DNA of 45,544 nt, from positions 1 through 45,544 of the forward strand of contig PBND01000074.1 in the NCBI GenBank assembly GCA_002722845.1, in the 5' to 3' direction. A program made the position numbers and the translations under genes. This document shows, piece by piece, positions 18,668 to 26,758 of the stretch. Position 1 is the first letter of the stretch. Each line of letters begins with the position of its first letter. The notes under the pieces are model-generated. The model worked only from the letters and a program-made list of their open reading frames with translations, was not told the DNA's origin and did no database searches. The stretch is from Myxococcales bacterium (GTDB taxonomy: Bacteria; Myxococcota; UBA4151).

Positions 18668-20146
18668 ATGCGCAAGATTCTTGTCTCAAGTTTCATCATG
18701 GGACTCCTGGCTTGCCAGAATACGGTGGAGGCCCCTGGGATCGCCGTTGACGGCGGCTTGGATCTTCCGCCGGCGGCCGATGCAGGCCCCACCGACCTAG
18801 GCCCCCTCTTTCCAAGCTTCGATGCGGGTCCGCCCCAACCCGTACCAGATGCCGGAAGCACGGACATCAACGATCTACCGCCGGCCGTCTTCGATGCGGG
18901 CTTCGATGAGGAAGAGGTCCCCGACGATCCCCCCGAGGAAGACTACTGTGGCCGGGCCTGCTTCGGACTTCCCTGCGCCGAAGAATGCAGATTTTTCTGC
19001 CGCTTTGGACTTGTAGGCCTGCAACCGGAAGATCGAGAAGACTATTTACGCTGCATCATGGACAACAGCTGCGAAGCGGATTCTTGCCTCGAAGAGGAGC
19101 CGGAAGTTCCCCAGGGCTGTATCGATCTGTGCGCCAACCGAGATTTAGAGCGATGTGGTGTGGAGCTGGGTGACAGCGATCAAGAATGCCACCTCTATTG
19201 CCGCAGCGTCCTCGCGATGATGACCAGTCCGGCCCGCCAGGCTTGGCTCGACTGCGGTGTCAACCAATGCTCCCGGCGCCGACCCGTGAACTGTGACCCC
19301 GCAAGCTTCTTTGGTCCCACGCCCAGTCAGGTCTGCCTCGACGTTGCCAACTGGCGCCGCACCTGTGAGCCCAACCGGGAAGAGAGCCTCTGGCAGGACG
19401 CCTACGAATGTGAGAGCTGGCGAGCACCCGCCGATCAAAACAATCTGTCCGGTGGTACCCACATGGTCAACTGCCTGCGGGAGGCCAACTGCGGTGCCGG
19501 TGGCTGGTATCAGTGCTTGGTCGCTGCCGCCACAGCCCAAGGCCGGCGACAGGCCATCGTTGAAGCCTGTGCCGCCGCCAACGAATGTGGGGGGGAGACC
19601 GGCTGGAACTGCCAACTGTTCCTCACCGGATTTACCCGACTGATGGGCGAGCGTGGGATCTCGGACCTCGGCACGTGCATCCGTGAGGCTGGGGAAGATT
19701 GCGAGGCCATCTCCACCTGCCTCGCCCGCAACTGGCAATCCATCGCGGCCCCCAATGATGTGTGCCGTGAGAGTTGCCTGGCCTGCAACGACACCAGCGA
19801 CTTCTGCCTCGGTGAGTGCATGCGCTTCCGGGCCAGCCTCACCCACCCTCAGGCTGAGGCCTACGAAGGCTGCCTCCTGGCCCGCATCCGGGCAAACAGT
19901 TGTGAGGACGTCAATCCGGTCGGCTGCATTCGCGCTGCGCTACCCCAAGTGGCAGCGACCTGTAACGACTACGTGGAGCACCTCCGAGACCGCTGCGCCA
20001 ATGCCCGCTATTATAGCGATGTCATGCTCAATGGTTGGTGTGCCATGGGTGGCGTCAGGACGGGGCTCTTAACGCCAGAAAACCTACGCCAATGCGTGGA
20101 TCGAACTGGCTGTGCGGTGAACACCTGGGAGGCCTGCAGCCGCTAG
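18668..20146 (+). CDS. Cysteine-rich lipoprotein (43 Cys), unknown function
   Basis: 492 aa from ATG 18668 (MRKILVSSFIMGLLAC, lipobox Cys16), with CGGAG about 8 nt upstream. A Pro/Asp/Gly linker with DAG repeats runs to about residue 95. The remainder carries 42 further cysteines in irregularly spaced pairs (CGRACFGLPC, CRESCLACND, CLGECMRF). Roughly repeating Cys-x(n)-Cys helical units suggest many disulfides and an extracytoplasmic, structurally rigid protein. Similar Cys-rich lipoproteins of unknown function are common in myxobacteria. No CXXCH haem motif is present, so it is not a multihaem cytochrome. Function not recognised. Confidence 0.75.
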   Translation: MRKILVSSFIMGLLACQNTVEAPGIAVDGGLDLPPAADAGPTDLGPLFPSFDAGPPQPVPDAGSTDINDLPPAVFDAGFDEEEVPDDPPEEDYCGRACFGLPCAEECRFFCRFGLVGLQPEDREDYLRCIMDNSCEADSCLEEEPEVPQGCIDLCANRDLERCGVELGDSDQECHLYCRSVLAMMTSPARQAWLDCGVNQCSRRRPVNCDPASFFGPTPSQVCLDVANWRRTCEPNREESLWQDAYECESWRAPADQNNLSGGTHMVNCLREANCGAGGWYQCLVAAATAQGRRQAIVEACAAANECGGETGWNCQLFLTGFTRLMGERGISDLGTCIREAGEDCEAISTCLARNWQSIAAPNDVCRESCLACNDTSDFCLGECMRFRASLTHPQAEAYEGCLLARIRANSCEDVNPVGCIRAALPQVAATCNDYVEHLRDRCANARYYSDVMLNGWCAMGGVRTGLLTPENLRQCVDRTGCAVNTWEACSR

Positions 20147-20159
20147 TATCCCGGCCCCC

Positions 20160-20885
20160 ATGCTGACTGTCACCCTCACCCTTGCCGCGCTGGTCGCTGC
20201 CATCATCAGTGGCATGATCGGCATGGCAGGGGGCATCCTGCTGCTCACTGTGATGCTTCTCGCCGGCCTCTCACCGGCTGTAGCGATCCCGCTTCATGCC
20301 GTCGTCCAACTAACGTCGAACGTCACCCGGGTCGCGGCCTACCGAAAAACGGTGCGCTGGCGGTCGGCGGCTCTGTTTATCGCTATCAGCCTGCCGATGC
20401 CCTGGATCGGCCTGCAGATCGTCGACCAACTGGATCCCATTGCGACGAAAGGACTGATCGGGCTTGTGGTGCTCGCTGCGACCTGGGCTCCTAAAGGTGG
20501 GCTCGACATCTTGCCGGAACGGGTCTCCATGGGAATCGCCGGGACCCTCGCTGGTATTTTTGGCGTGGTCATCGGTGCCGTTGGCCCCCTCGTCGCCCCC
20601 TTCTTTTTACGCTCAACATGGAAGAAAGAAGAAGTCGTCGGCAGCAAAGCGGCCTGCCAAAGCGCCATCCACCTCATCAAAATTGGCGTCTTTAGTGGGA
20701 TCGGCTTCGCCTTTACGGCCTACTGGGACCTGCTCTTGCCCCTGCTGATCGCCGTCATCGTCGGCACCTGGATCGGCAAAGCCTTGAATGCCCGCATGAG
20801 CCCGCAACGCTTCGTCTTGATCTACCGAGTCGTCCTCAGCCTGCTCGCATTGCGCCTGATCTACGCCGGCTGGCTCGCTGACTAG
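20160..20885 (+). CDS. TauE/SafE family permease
   Basis: 241-aa integral membrane protein with about seven to eight hydrophobic segments. The N-terminal ISGMIGMAGGILLL and the mid-protein AGIFGVVIGAVGPLVAPFF are the two Gly-rich repeats that define the TauE/SafE (sulfite exporter) family. Family members move sulfoacetate, sulfite or other small organosulfur or organic anions across the inner membrane; substrate cannot be assigned here. The ATG at 20160 lies 14 bp after the previous stop and lacks a clear Shine-Dalgarno sequence. Its stop is interlocked with the convergent gene's stop in CTAG (20882-20885). Confidence 0.85.
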   Translation: MLTVTLTLAALVAAIISGMIGMAGGILLLTVMLLAGLSPAVAIPLHAVVQLTSNVTRVAAYRKTVRWRSAALFIAISLPMPWIGLQIVDQLDPIATKGLIGLVVLAATWAPKGGLDILPERVSMGIAGTLAGIFGVVIGAVGPLVAPFFLRSTWKKEEVVGSKAACQSAIHLIKIGVFSGIGFAFTAYWDLLLPLLIAVIVGTWIGKALNARMSPQRFVLIYRVVLSLLALRLIYAGWLAD

Positions 20886-22894
20886 CGGCGAAGCTCCGTA
20901 TTGCTCACCCGAAGATCTGCGAAGTCCTCCACCCGGGCCACCCCATAGGTTTCTCGGTCGTTGGGACTGGCAAAGGTGATGCTCCCATCCGCATTGGGGA
21001 AATGCTGGGCGAGTTCCTCGCCGGCGCCATTGTAGAGGGTCACACTGACGCTATTGAGGGGCTCCCCCGGGGCATCGGCATCGGTAATCTCAAGGCTGAC
21101 AAAGCCGTTGTCGACCGTTCGCTCCATGGCCAAGGCGTTGACGTAAAGTTGGCCGTTGATGGCCCGAATGCCAGGGGCGACCACCCCCTCCATCCACCAA
21201 GGGGGCAAGGGGCGTTGAGGGTCGCTTTGGATCACGGGCGCATCGGCGGTGATGACCACCGTGACTTGCTCATTTAACTGGCGCGTCACCATCTCATCGA
21301 CCAACCGGGCGAGGATACCATCGATGGCGCTGAGCATCTCGAGAGCCTGGCTGCTCTGAGGTCCGTAGCGTTCGGCCATGCGCCGGTAACCAGGAAGACC
21401 CGCCACCATGAGATAGGGCCGCTGCGGGTGACCCAAGCCCAGGACGAGCCGCCGAGCATATTCGGTCATGATCACACTGTCTTCCCAATCGCCGCTGCTT
21501 TCCGCCACGCTCCACTCGGGTGGCTGGGGCAGGGCGGCATAGGCTGCTTCCTCTGGGATCCGCCGCCACTTGTTGGCGGCCGGCCCCCGTCCGGTTGCAG
21601 TGCAGCTTTCCACCTCGAGGCAGGGGGCGGAGCCGAGGGCAACCATCCACCGCTCGCTGCCGCCTAGGAGGGTAAAAAGGGACTCGCTGGGACGCCGCAA
21701 CAGGGCGCCTTGGACGCCTTCCAAATCACCGGAAATCCCCATGGCAAGGTCTTGAGTTCGCTTCTCACTGCGCATCCAGTACCGATCACCGATCAATCCG
21801 TGGTGTCCCCCACGGGCGCCGGTGATGAGGGTAGCAAAAGCTGGGGTCGCCGCGCCGGTGAGGGCACCCAGCAGACCTTCCGTCGATTCGACACCCTCCT
21901 GGGCCACGCGAGAAAGCCCCGGCAGTTGGGCCCTTTGGGACGCCCAGGTGGCCTGGCTCAAGCCTTCGATCACGAGCACGACCACTCGATCACTGGCCTC
22001 CGGGATGAGACCTTCGACCACCGCACCGTCCTGACGGGGGAGATAAACTTCATCGAGGGCCCCATCCGGGCCGTAGCCTAAGCCCCTTGTTCGGCCCAGA
22101 CTGCGGGCCACGGCTAAGGCCAAATCGACCCCCTCAGCGGCACCGAGATCGCTGCTGCCTTGCCCTTGCCCCCAAACGAGCAAGGGCACCCGGGCCTGGC
22201 CTCGCTTCCACCCCGTCGTCCGCCCGAGCATCCCATCTGCTTGCGCATCGGGATGGGGTAAAACAAGGGCATCTGGTGCATCCGGTGACTCAAAGAATGC
22301 CATCAACCGCTCGACACAGTGCTCAATCTCCAAAGCACGACAGGGATCCTCACCGTCGAGTGTTTGGGCACGAAAGGTGCTGCGACCCGCCGCCCAGACC
22401 CGTTCCACCTGTAAATGGCCCGATGCGCTCAGGACGTGCAGTTGACCTTCGGCGTCATTCCAAGCGAGCGCGGCCAAGGCAGGATCGGCCAACAGTTCGG
22501 CCAGAGCACTGTCCACGGCCCTCACCTCCCAAGGCCCCATGCCACCATCGCCCCTCGGATCGATGCGTTGCCGCTGGGCTTCGAGTTGGCCCGGCCGGAT
22601 CTGAACGTAGGGACTTGGCTCCACCCCCTCGGCCACCAACCGACATTCCCCTTGGAGGTCGGGTAGATCGCGGGACGCCAACCAAAGGGAGTTGAGCACC
22701 AAGGCATCCCCCTGACTGCCTTCGTTACAGTCATAGGAGAAGGGTCCCGACGAGCCCGTGACCTCGAAAACACCGGGGGCATCAACCCCTTGAAGGTTCA
22801 AGATGCCATTGGCAGGCCCCCGATTGGCTGGGTCAGGCTCCCCCGGGCAGGCGACGAGCAAAAAGGCAATAGAAGCTTGGCTGAGTTTCTTCAT
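20882..22894 (-). CDS. Lipoprotein with degenerate phosphodiesterase/alkaline phosphatase fold
   Basis: 670 aa from ATG 22894; a GTG one codon upstream is possible. Lipobox VAC at residue 16. Residues ~304-370 match the start of the type I phosphodiesterase / nucleotide pyrophosphatase fold: a hydrophobic strand VVVLVIEGLS, then TPAFATLITGARGGHHGLIGD, which aligns with the nucleophile strand and HGI/HGN turn. The metal-binding Asp of the usual VDG motif is Glu310, and the usual SDHG motif is reduced to TADAP, so it is likely inactive. Residues ~205-270 resemble the closing part of such a fold (RVPLLVWGQGQG, DLALAVARSLG). A C-terminal beta domain follows. Role unknown. Confidence 0.6.
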   Translation of the reverse strand: MKKLSQASIAFLLVACPGEPDPANRGPANGILNLQGVDAPGVFEVTGSSGPFSYDCNEGSQGDALVLNSLWLASRDLPDLQGECRLVAEGVEPSPYVQIRPGQLEAQRQRIDPRGDGGMGPWEVRAVDSALAELLADPALAALAWNDAEGQLHVLSASGHLQVERVWAAGRSTFRAQTLDGEDPCRALEIEHCVERLMAFFESPDAPDALVLPHPDAQADGMLGRTTGWKRGQARVPLLVWGQGQGSSDLGAAEGVDLALAVARSLGRTRGLGYGPDGALDEVYLPRQDGAVVEGLIPEASDRVVVLVIEGLSQATWASQRAQLPGLSRVAQEGVESTEGLLGALTGAATPAFATLITGARGGHHGLIGDRYWMRSEKRTQDLAMGISGDLEGVQGALLRRPSESLFTLLGGSERWMVALGSAPCLEVESCTATGRGPAANKWRRIPEEAAYAALPQPPEWSVAESSGDWEDSVIMTEYARRLVLGLGHPQRPYLMVAGLPGYRRMAERYGPQSSQALEMLSAIDGILARLVDEMVTRQLNEQVTVVITADAPVIQSDPQRPLPPWWMEGVVAPGIRAINGQLYVNALAMERTVDNGFVSLEITDADAPGEPLNSVSVTLYNGAGEELAQHFPNADGSITFASPNDRETYGVARVEDFADLRVSNTELRR

Positions 22895-22901
22895 CACCAG
22901 C

Positions 22902-22931
22902 CTTATAGCCGCGAAACCCGTAGGCCGTCAC
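22902..22931 (-). promoter_or_regulatory. Candidate promoter for the phosphodiesterase-like gene
   Basis: On the minus strand: GTGACG (22926-22931), 18-nt spacer, TATAAG (22902-22907) preceded by GGC. The -10 ends only 7 nt before the ATG at 22894, so the transcript would be leaderless or nearly so. It lies back to back with the ftsB promoter candidate. Confidence 0.4.
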
Positions 22932-22939
22932 AAGGTGTC

Positions 22940-22968
22940 TTGGCCCCCAGGCCGAGGTCCGCTAAAGA
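22940..22968 (+). promoter_or_regulatory. Candidate ftsB promoter
   Basis: TTGGCC (22940-22945), 17-nt spacer, TAAAGA (22963-22968) preceded by CGC, about 47 nt before the ATG at 23016. It lies in the 121-bp divergent spacer. Confidence 0.35.
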
Positions 22969-23015
22969 GATTCCCTGGATCGGCCGTTTTTAGAGAAGAG
23001 AGAATCCGAGCGCTT

Positions 23016-23318
23016 ATGCTTCTATCCCACCGCCGCACCCTGATGCTTGCCAGCGTTCTGGCAGCTCTTGGCGTCTCCGCATTGGCCCTCGTTGGCGACG
23101 GTGGATTTACGGCGGTGGACAAAAAACAGCGCCAGTTAGATGAACTGCGACGAGAACGAGATCGGGCTCGGGACCAAGCACGCCAGTTTGAAAAGTGGGT
23201 GGATCTGCAAAGCGCAGATCTGGCCGAAGGGGCCTTGGTCACCCCCCATCGAGAGAAACTCATAAGGGAGGAGCTCGGCGTCATCGGCGACGATGAAGTC
23301 GAAGTCATCCTCCGTTAG
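23016..23318 (+). CDS. ftsB: Septum formation initiator, FtsB/DivIC family
   Basis: 100 aa from ATG 23016; the frame is open further upstream but similarity starts here. One membrane span at residues ~8-28 (LMLASVLAALGVSALALVG) is followed by a charged coiled coil (RQLDELRRERDRARDQ) and a C-terminal VTPHREKLIREELG...DEVEVIL. That is the layout of FtsB/DivIC, bitopic divisome proteins that form a complex with FtsL and FtsQ. Length matches the family. It is 33 bp upstream of the PIN-PhoH gene on the same strand. Confidence 0.7.
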   Translation: MLLSHRRTLMLASVLAALGVSALALVGDGGFTAVDKKQRQLDELRRERDRARDQARQFEKWVDLQSADLAEGALVTPHREKLIREELGVIGDDEVEVILR

Positions 23319-23351
23319 CCATGCGCCACGGTGGCGCCGAGGGTTGAAACG

Positions 23352-24665
23352 GTGAAGAAGAACTTCGTACTTGATACCAATGTCCTGCTCCATTCCCCCG
23401 AGGCGCTCTTCGCCTTCGAAGACAACAACGTGGTGGTCCCCATCACGGTGGTCGAAGAGATCGACAACTTTAAGCGCGACTCGACCCAGTTAGGCCGTAG
23501 CGCCCGCCAGGCTGCTCGCTACCTCGATGCCCTGCGACGCAAAGGCCAAATCGCCCAAGGTGTCCCCCTGCGTGAAGGCGGGACGCTGCGCATTGCGGTG
23601 ACGAACACCGAACTTCCCAAGGAGTGGCGCAAAGCAGACAGCGCCGACAATCGGATTCTCGCGACGGCGATGGACCTGCTCAAAACCGACGACGGCTCGG
23701 AAACAACGCTGGTCTCCAAGGACATCACGCTAAGGGTTCGAGCCGATGCCCTGGGTATCAGCGCCGAAGACTTCGACCAGAACCACATCGAACAAGACGA
23801 ATTGTACGCTGGCATGGAGTCCCGGGAGGTAGAGGGGTCGATCATCGACCAACTCTACGAGCAGGGCAGCCTCGACCCTGAAGCGCTCGGCGAGCGCTTC
23901 GCTCCCCATTGTTTCCTACAACTCTCTGCCTCGGATTCCCGCCAACAAGCCTTGGCGAAGTTCTGTCCATTTGAGGACCGGATCCGTCCTGTCGATCGAC
24001 AGACTCGAGACATGTGGGGGCTTCTCCCCCGAAACCGTGAACAAAAACTGGCCTTGGCCGCCCTCTCAGATCACCGCATCAAACTGGTCACTCTGGTGGG
24101 GAAAGCCGGCACAGGAAAGACCCTGCTGGCCATCGCTGCCGGGCTCCAATCGGTCACAGAGGAGCGCAGCGCAAACAAGCTCATCGTCGCGAGGCCCGTG
24201 ATCAGCCTTGGCAAGGACCTTGGTTATCTTCCGGGAACGCTCGAAGAGAAACTCCAACCCTGGATGCAGCCCATCTTCGACAACGTCCAATTCCTGATGG
24301 GGCTCACGGGGGATCAAATCCGCAAGGGTCGAGGGGCCCACGAGCTCATCGACCAGGGCCTCTTGGAGATCGAAGCCCTCAGCTATATTCGTGGCCGCTC
24401 CATCCCCAATCAGGTGCTCTTGATCGACGAAGCCCAGAACCTCACGCCTCACGAAATGAAAACCATCGTCACTCGGGCTGGCGAAGGCACGCGAGTCATT
24501 CTCACCGGCGACCCCTATCAGATCGACCACCCCTATTTGGACTTCTCCAACAATGGCTTAGTCCACGCGGTGAAGCGCTTTAAGGAAAGCCATCTGGCCG
24601 CTCACGTCTCCCTGATGCGAGGCGAGCGCAGCGAGTTGGCCGAGGCCGCGGCGAACCTTCTTTAG
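23352..24665 (+). CDS. PIN domain-PhoH family ATPase (PhoH2/YlaK type)
   Basis: 437 aa. The GTG at 23352 (MKKNFVLDTNVLL) is chosen because it has GAGGG 8 nt upstream and matches the family N-terminus; an alternative GTG is at 23331. Residues 1-140 are a PIN ribonuclease domain with the acidic cluster D8, E35/E36, D99 and D124. Residues ~220-437 are the PhoH ATPase with Walker A GKAGTGKT (250-257) and Walker B LLIDEAQN. PIN-PhoH fusions are RNA-unwinding and RNA-cleaving enzymes, linked in some species to toxin-like control. Its stop interlocks with the convergent kinase stop in TTAG (24662-24665). Confidence 0.92.
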   Translation: MKKNFVLDTNVLLHSPEALFAFEDNNVVVPITVVEEIDNFKRDSTQLGRSARQAARYLDALRRKGQIAQGVPLREGGTLRIAVTNTELPKEWRKADSADNRILATAMDLLKTDDGSETTLVSKDITLRVRADALGISAEDFDQNHIEQDELYAGMESREVEGSIIDQLYEQGSLDPEALGERFAPHCFLQLSASDSRQQALAKFCPFEDRIRPVDRQTRDMWGLLPRNREQKLALAALSDHRIKLVTLVGKAGTGKTLLAIAAGLQSVTEERSANKLIVARPVISLGKDLGYLPGTLEEKLQPWMQPIFDNVQFLMGLTGDQIRKGRGAHELIDQGLLEIEALSYIRGRSIPNQVLLIDEAQNLTPHEMKTIVTRAGEGTRVILTGDPYQIDHPYLDFSNNGLVHAVKRFKESHLAAHVSLMRGERSELAEAAANLL

Positions 24666-25663
24666 GCCGCCTGGGGCAGCGTGGGTTCCGTCCGCTGGGC
24701 GGCTGCGGAAGGCAGCCGTTGGGGGTCAAGCCCCTGGGCCATGAGCGTCGCCCGCCAGCTGGCATAGTTGCTGCCCTCAACGGCGTCCATGATCTCGGCC
24801 AGCTTCCCCAGGCGATAAGCCAATTGGTCACAACCCTCGTGCCGATCCTCGGGATGGAAGGCGAGGCAACGCATCACGGTGTCGGTGATCGCCACCGAAA
24901 GGTCCGGTCGAAAATGTTCTAATTCCTGGGCGCTTTCACTGGCGATCCGGTTGATCACCGTCGCCAAGGACCCACCGGCAAACAGGCGATGACCCGAGAA
25001 CAACTCCCAAAGGACAACACCCAGTTGAAACTGGTCGGTGGCCTCGCTGACCGGACCATCTAGCACCTGCTCCGGGCTGTTATAGGCCACTTTTCCGTAG
25101 ATGGAACCCGGTGCCGTGACGCGCTCATTCAGGGTGCTGTGAGCAACGCCGAAGTCGATCAACTTCACCTCACCTCGATGGGTGATCATGATGTTTTCAG
25201 GTGTGACATCTCGGTGGACCAAATGAAGCAGACGACCTGTCTCATCCCGGCGGCTGTGGGCGTGGGCTAGGGCCTCGGCAATGCCGGCGCCGATCCGCAG
25301 GATCAAACCATCGGGGAGGCGGTGACCGGCAGCCTGGGCGAGACGACTCAAACGCCAGAGCGAGTCGCCACGGATGTGCTCTAAGACGAGGAACTGCCGG
25401 CCATCATGCTCACCGGCATCCAAGAGGGCCGGGATCGATGGGTGATCCAAGGCCGCCATGTTGCGAATCTCATCGGCCATGCAAAGTTCGAGAACCGCCT
25501 GATCGTCACTGTCCAGGGTGCGTTTCACCACCACTGGTCGCCCTTCGGGGTCCTGAGCGAGCCAAACCTCCCCCATACCACCGACGGCCAAACGGCGTCG
25601 AAGCCGATAATTGTCGAGGCCGGAAGCCGGCTCTCCACGAAAAATCCGTCGTAAGAAATGCAT
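24662..25663 (-). CDS. Eukaryotic-like Ser/Thr protein kinase
   Basis: 333-aa soluble kinase with no membrane segment or sensor domain. The glycine loop is VGGMGEV (27-33), the ATP-anchoring Lys is K47 and the helix-C Glu E65. The catalytic loop is HRDVTPEN (150-157), DFG is at 170-172, and SPE (196-198) stands in place of APE. HRD followed by V(T/S)P is typical of myxobacterial kinases. All residues needed for phosphotransfer are present, so it is probably active. The ATG at 25663 has AAGGAGGGG about 8 nt upstream. Target unknown; divergent neighbour is a lipoprotein of unknown function. Confidence 0.93.
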   Translation of the reverse strand: MHFLRRIFRGEPASGLDNYRLRRRLAVGGMGEVWLAQDPEGRPVVVKRTLDSDDQAVLELCMADEIRNMAALDHPSIPALLDAGEHDGRQFLVLEHIRGDSLWRLSRLAQAAGHRLPDGLILRIGAGIAEALAHAHSRRDETGRLLHLVHRDVTPENIMITHRGEVKLIDFGVAHSTLNERVTAPGSIYGKVAYNSPEQVLDGPVSEATDQFQLGVVLWELFSGHRLFAGGSLATVINRIASESAQELEHFRPDLSVAITDTVMRCLAFHPEDRHEGCDQLAYRLGKLAEIMDAVEGSNYASWRATLMAQGLDPQRLPSAAAQRTEPTLPQAA

Positions 25664-25938
25664 TGTCTATCCCCTCCTTGGGATCGGGCGAAGCCCATGG
25701 CGGTCACGCGTCCTTGCGTCACCGAGTGCACCGCAGCACCGAACCAATAAGGAGCAAAAGCCGTGCCCTTTTGCCGATAAAGCGTGTTTTCTTCCGTTAT
25801 TTCATGAGCTTAAGGATGTCTGTGCTGCAGTTGCCGAAAAGCCTTCAGGGAAAACTGTCAATAAATCATGACAAGGCCCGCTCGAACCCTTGACGGCTTT
25901 GCTTCGGCGGGCGAAGTCCGGGAGCGCCTGGAGCCCTG
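25664..25938. other. 275-bp divergent intergenic region
   Basis: The longest gene-free stretch in the window, between the kinase (minus) and a lipoprotein gene (plus). The middle part (about 25770-25870) is visibly more AT-rich than its surroundings. A small inverted repeat CTTCG-GCGGG-CGAAG lies at 25902-25916. TTGACG at 25889-25894 is a good -35 match, but nothing like a -10 follows at 17 nt. No small ORF with a credible start was seen. Confidence 0.5.
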
Positions 25939-26715
25939 ATGCGTCGATTCGCCCTCACTCTTCTCCTGCTGAGCGGTTGCGCCAGCGCCAAAATGCTCGC
26001 CCACCAAATCGAGACTGAAGAAGCCTACGGTTATTCCACCGTGGTGAATGAGAGCGTCATGATTTCAGGCACTGAGGCTAAAAACCGAAACTACCAGCAG
26101 ACCGTAAGCGCCGACTTCTCGTTCAGCCGTTTGCGTAATGAGAAAGATCCCATTTGGCGCTTAAAGGTGGCCCGGGGAACATTGAAACGAGAGGATCTAA
26201 GTCCGGAGCAAATCCAAGCCTTCGCCACAGGTATTCAAGGGCTCGTTCTCACCGGCCTCATCTCCGAGCGGGGCCGAAAATCTGGCACCTTCGTCTATGG
26301 CCGAGGGGCCCGATCTGAACCGGCTCACTCGGCCCGCTGGGCCCTCCGAAATGGCATGGTGGTCGTGGTAGCGCCCCTGCCAGGGGTGGTCACAAAGCCC
26401 AATGGCTCGTGGGACACCCAGAGCGAGGTCCTGCTTGGCCACGACCTCGAGGTAGAAAAGACTATGCTGACTCGGGCCAAGGTCATCGATGTGAGCGGTT
26501 CGATTTGGACCATCGAGTACCGGATCGAAGGCAAAGTGAAGTGGGAGACGGTACCCGGCGTTTGGCTGCGGGGCGACTATGCAGCCAACGCACAACTGCA
26601 GTGGAATACCAGTTCGCAAAGGACCCAGGAGATCAACTTCGAGGCGAAGGCCGATCTTACGGGCAGCCAAGGTAGTTACAAGCTTCATCGCAAAGGCCGC
26701 ACTGCCGCCCGTTGA
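25939..26715 (+). CDS. Hypothetical lipoprotein
   Basis: 258 aa; ATG 25939 with TGGAG 7 nt upstream. Signal MRRFALTLLLLSGC gives lipobox Cys14. The mature protein is soluble, beta-rich by appearance, with alternating polar/hydrophobic strands and a segment EYRIEGKVKWETVPGVWLRGDY near residue 195. A possible resemblance to DUF6263-type lipoproteins (long, beta-rich, YGYST..) is weak. Function not recognised. It precedes asnS by 43 bp, and its stop codon TGA forms part of the asnS candidate -35. Confidence 0.7.
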   Translation: MRRFALTLLLLSGCASAKMLAHQIETEEAYGYSTVVNESVMISGTEAKNRNYQQTVSADFSFSRLRNEKDPIWRLKVARGTLKREDLSPEQIQAFATGIQGLVLTGLISERGRKSGTFVYGRGARSEPAHSARWALRNGMVVVVAPLPGVVTKPNGSWDTQSEVLLGHDLEVEKTMLTRAKVIDVSGSIWTIEYRIEGKVKWETVPGVWLRGDYAANAQLQWNTSSQRTQEINFEAKADLTGSQGSYKLHRKGRTAAR

Positions 26716-26740
26716 TTCGATGGCTGTTGTGGGCTAGCGG
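26712..26740 (+). promoter_or_regulatory. Candidate asnS promoter
   Basis: TTGATT (26712-26717, overlapping the upstream stop TGA), 17-nt spacer, TAGCGG (26735-26740) preceded by GGGC, 18 nt before the GTG start. Confidence 0.45.
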
Positions 26741-26758
26741 AGGCCGAGGAGGCCAGCC

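Noticed and set aside
25699-25716. TGGC...TTGC resembling a sigma-54 promoter in the kinase upstream region
   Set aside because: The spacing between the two blocks is 12 bases where the consensus needs 7, so it does not fit.
25889-25916. TTGACG as a -35 for the lipoprotein gene at 25939
   Set aside because: Bases at the 17-nt distance are GAAGTC, which is not a usable -10; also not close to the TA-type pattern seen elsewhere.
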